This document shows, one piece after another, positions 4,541-6,321 of a DNA stretch of 6,321 bases. The notes under the pieces are model-generated. The model saw only the letters and a program-made list of their open reading frames with translations. It had not been told where the DNA came from and made no database searches. Origin of the DNA: Desulfobacterales bacterium C00003060 (GTDB lineage Bacteria; Desulfobacterota; Desulfobacteria; Desulfobacterales; C00003060); NCBI GenBank assembly GCA_001751085.1, contig MAXP01000143.1, positions 1-6,321 on the forward strand, in the 5' to 3' direction. Position numbers and translations under genes: made by a program. Each line of letters begins with the position of its first letter. The stretch's first letter is position 1.

Positions 4541-5644
4541 ATGGAAGGCATGATCACGCTCAGTGTTATTAAGGCCGATGTTGGGGGCTTTGTCGGGCAT
4601 TCTGCCATGCACAGTGACCTGCTTGAGGAGGCAAAAGGTCGTCTAGGCGGCGCACGATCAAGCGGGATGATAGTGGATTTCCACGTCACCGCCTGCGGCG
4701 ACGACCTGGAGCTCATCATGACTCACCACAGGGGTGTGGATAACAATGAGATCCATCAACTGGCATGGGATGTCTTTGTGGCCTGCACCGAGGCAGCCAC
4801 GCGGCTCAAGCTGTACGGCGCAGGGCAGGACCTCTTGGCCGATGCTTTTAGCGGCAACGTCAAGGGCATGGGACCTGGCGTGGCCGAGATGGAGTTCGTG
4901 GAGCGGAAGTCCGAGCCGATTATTATCTTTATGGCAGACAAGACCTCAGCAGGGGCGTGGAACCTGCCCCTCTACAAAATGTTTGCCGATCCGTTCAACA
5001 CCGCCGGGCTCATCATTGCGCCAAGCTTGCATGCAGGCTTCCGTTTTGAGGTCCACGACGTCAAAAGAGAAAAGCGTATCTTCTTTGACGCCCCTGAGGA
5101 ACTTTATGACCTGCTGGTCTTCATCGGCGCCGCGGGCCGGTATATAATCAAGGCCGTATATGCAAAGGACGGCGAAATCGGCTCTGTCTCGTCAACCCAG
5201 CGACTGGCACTTATCGCAGGCAAGTATGTGGGCAAGGATGACCCCGTGTGTGCAGTGCGCTGCCAAGGAAAGTTTCCGGCTGTTGGAGAGGTTTTGGAGC
5301 CTTTCACCATGCCTCACATTGTAGAAGGCTGGATGCGGGGGTCCCATTACGGCCCCTTACTGCCCGTACCAGTGAGTCAGGCCACACCCAGCCGCTTCGA
5401 CGGCCCCCCACGCGTGATTGCCGTGGGCTTTCAACTCGCCGACGGCCGCCTGGTCGGCCCCCGCGATATGTTTGATGACCCTGGTTTCGACGAGGCTCGC
5501 AGGTCGGCCAACGCCTTAGCCGATGTCATGCGCCGCCACGGGCCGTTTGAGCCGCATCGCCTGCCGATGGATGAAATGGAGTACACAACCCTCCCGCAGG
5601 TGATGGAAAAACTCCAGGATCGGTGGGAGAAGTTGCCGGAGTAG
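4541..5644 (+). CDS. fbp: Bifunctional fructose-1,6-bisphosphate aldolase/phosphatase (class V FBPase, archaeal type)
   Basis: This cytoplasmic enzyme condenses dihydroxyacetone phosphate with glyceraldehyde 3-phosphate and then removes the 1-phosphate, giving fructose 6-phosphate in one essentially one-way gluconeogenic step. It is typical of archaea and of anaerobic or deep-branching bacteria. The 367-residue length fits. Visible family features are KADVGGFVGH (11-20) with metal ligands Asp13 and His20; GDD (53-55) with Asp54 and Asp55; YGAGQDLL (92-99) leading into AFSGNVKGMGPGVAEMEF; MADKT (131-135); and KYVGKDDP (228-235). In the last block Tyr229, Lys232 (Schiff-base lysine of the aldolase step), Asp233 and Asp234 match the studied archaeal enzymes in identity and spacing, so both activities should be present. 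The start at 4541 has an excellent ribosome site (GGAGGG at 4531-4536). Met4 is an in-frame alternative that would be worse placed. It follows the phosphofructokinase gene on the same strand and converges with malate dehydrogenase. The 3' half is very GC-rich. Confidence 0.95.
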   Translation: MEGMITLSVIKADVGGFVGHSAMHSDLLEEAKGRLGGARSSGMIVDFHVTACGDDLELIMTHHRGVDNNEIHQLAWDVFVACTEAATRLKLYGAGQDLLADAFSGNVKGMGPGVAEMEFVERKSEPIIIFMADKTSAGAWNLPLYKMFADPFNTAGLIIAPSLHAGFRFEVHDVKREKRIFFDAPEELYDLLVFIGAAGRYIIKAVYAKDGEIGSVSSTQRLALIAGKYVGKDDPVCAVRCQGKFPAVGEVLEPFTMPHIVEGWMRGSHYGPLLPVPVSQATPSRFDGPPRVIAVGFQLADGRLVGPRDMFDDPGFDEARRSANALADVMRRHGPFEPHRLPMDEMEYTTLPQVMEKLQDRWEKLPE

Positions 5645-5742
5645 CCCCTTGGATGGTCCGCAGAGCGTGTCCTGACTGGCCTTTTTCGTGCATAATGGCA
5701 AGCTAACGTATACTGGTGACACCTTTGACCACGTGTAGGGGA

Positions 5743-6321
<579 letters not shown>

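Noticed and set aside
4320..4553. Forward open frame of 77 codons in the spacer before the aldolase/phosphatase gene
   Set aside because: It needs a TTG start without a ribosome site, runs through the next gene's ribosome site and start, and has no recognisable motif.
5645..5742. Terminator in the gap between the convergent fbp and mdh genes
   Set aside because: TTTTT at 5682-5686 is preceded only by a four-pair GGTC/GGCC stem with a 19-base loop, and GGTGACACC at 5715-5723 has no T-run. Neither meets the usual form.

Overview
The window reads as an ordinary chromosomal stretch of an anaerobic bacterium, most plausibly a sulfate-reducing or syntrophic member of the Desulfobacterota (former Deltaproteobacteria). 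This is inference. It rests on an archaeal-type bifunctional fructose-1,6-bisphosphate aldolase/phosphatase, a long-clade (group X) 6-phosphofructokinase, an LDH-like malate dehydrogenase, and intergenic C/G-run hairpin repeats of a style I associate with such genomes. No rRNA, tRNA, CRISPR array, transposase or phage gene is visible.

Layout from left to right. (1) Positions 1-25 hold the first eight codons of a leftward gene whose body lies outside the window. It has a strong Shine-Dalgarno and, about 200 bases upstream, a near-consensus sigma-70 promoter; its leader carries a pair of inverted C/G-run repeats. (2) A rightward gene (about 460-1674) encodes an exported protein with a transglutaminase/papain-like Cys-His domain followed by four TPR repeats; a fifth TPR is cut off at a stop codon. 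(3) A leftward surE (5'/3'-nucleotidase) converges on it. (4) A 355-base divergent spacer holds candidate promoters for both directions and two hairpins, one a 78-base imperfect palindrome ending 18 bases before the next start codon. (5) A rightward pfkA-type phosphofructokinase gene follows. (6) After a 338-base spacer comes a rightward fructose-1,6-bisphosphate aldolase/phosphatase gene. (7) A leftward, 5'-truncated malate dehydrogenase gene converges on it and runs off the right edge.

Functionally, the right half is a small central-carbon cluster. Phosphofructokinase drives fructose 6-phosphate towards glycolysis. The bifunctional aldolase/phosphatase makes fructose 6-phosphate irreversibly from triose phosphates. 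Malate dehydrogenase links to oxaloacetate and gluconeogenic precursors. Phosphofructokinase and the phosphatase point the same way but are separated by 338 bases with their own candidate signals, so opposing enzymes could be controlled separately. SurE and the exported TPR protein have no obvious link to this pathway.

I see no new defence, mobile or biosynthetic system. The most interesting items are the palindromic leader of the phosphofructokinase gene, a related repeat copy that forms the last codons of surE, the exported Cys-His/TPR protein with its apparently truncated fifth repeat, and the residue pattern of the phosphofructokinase.
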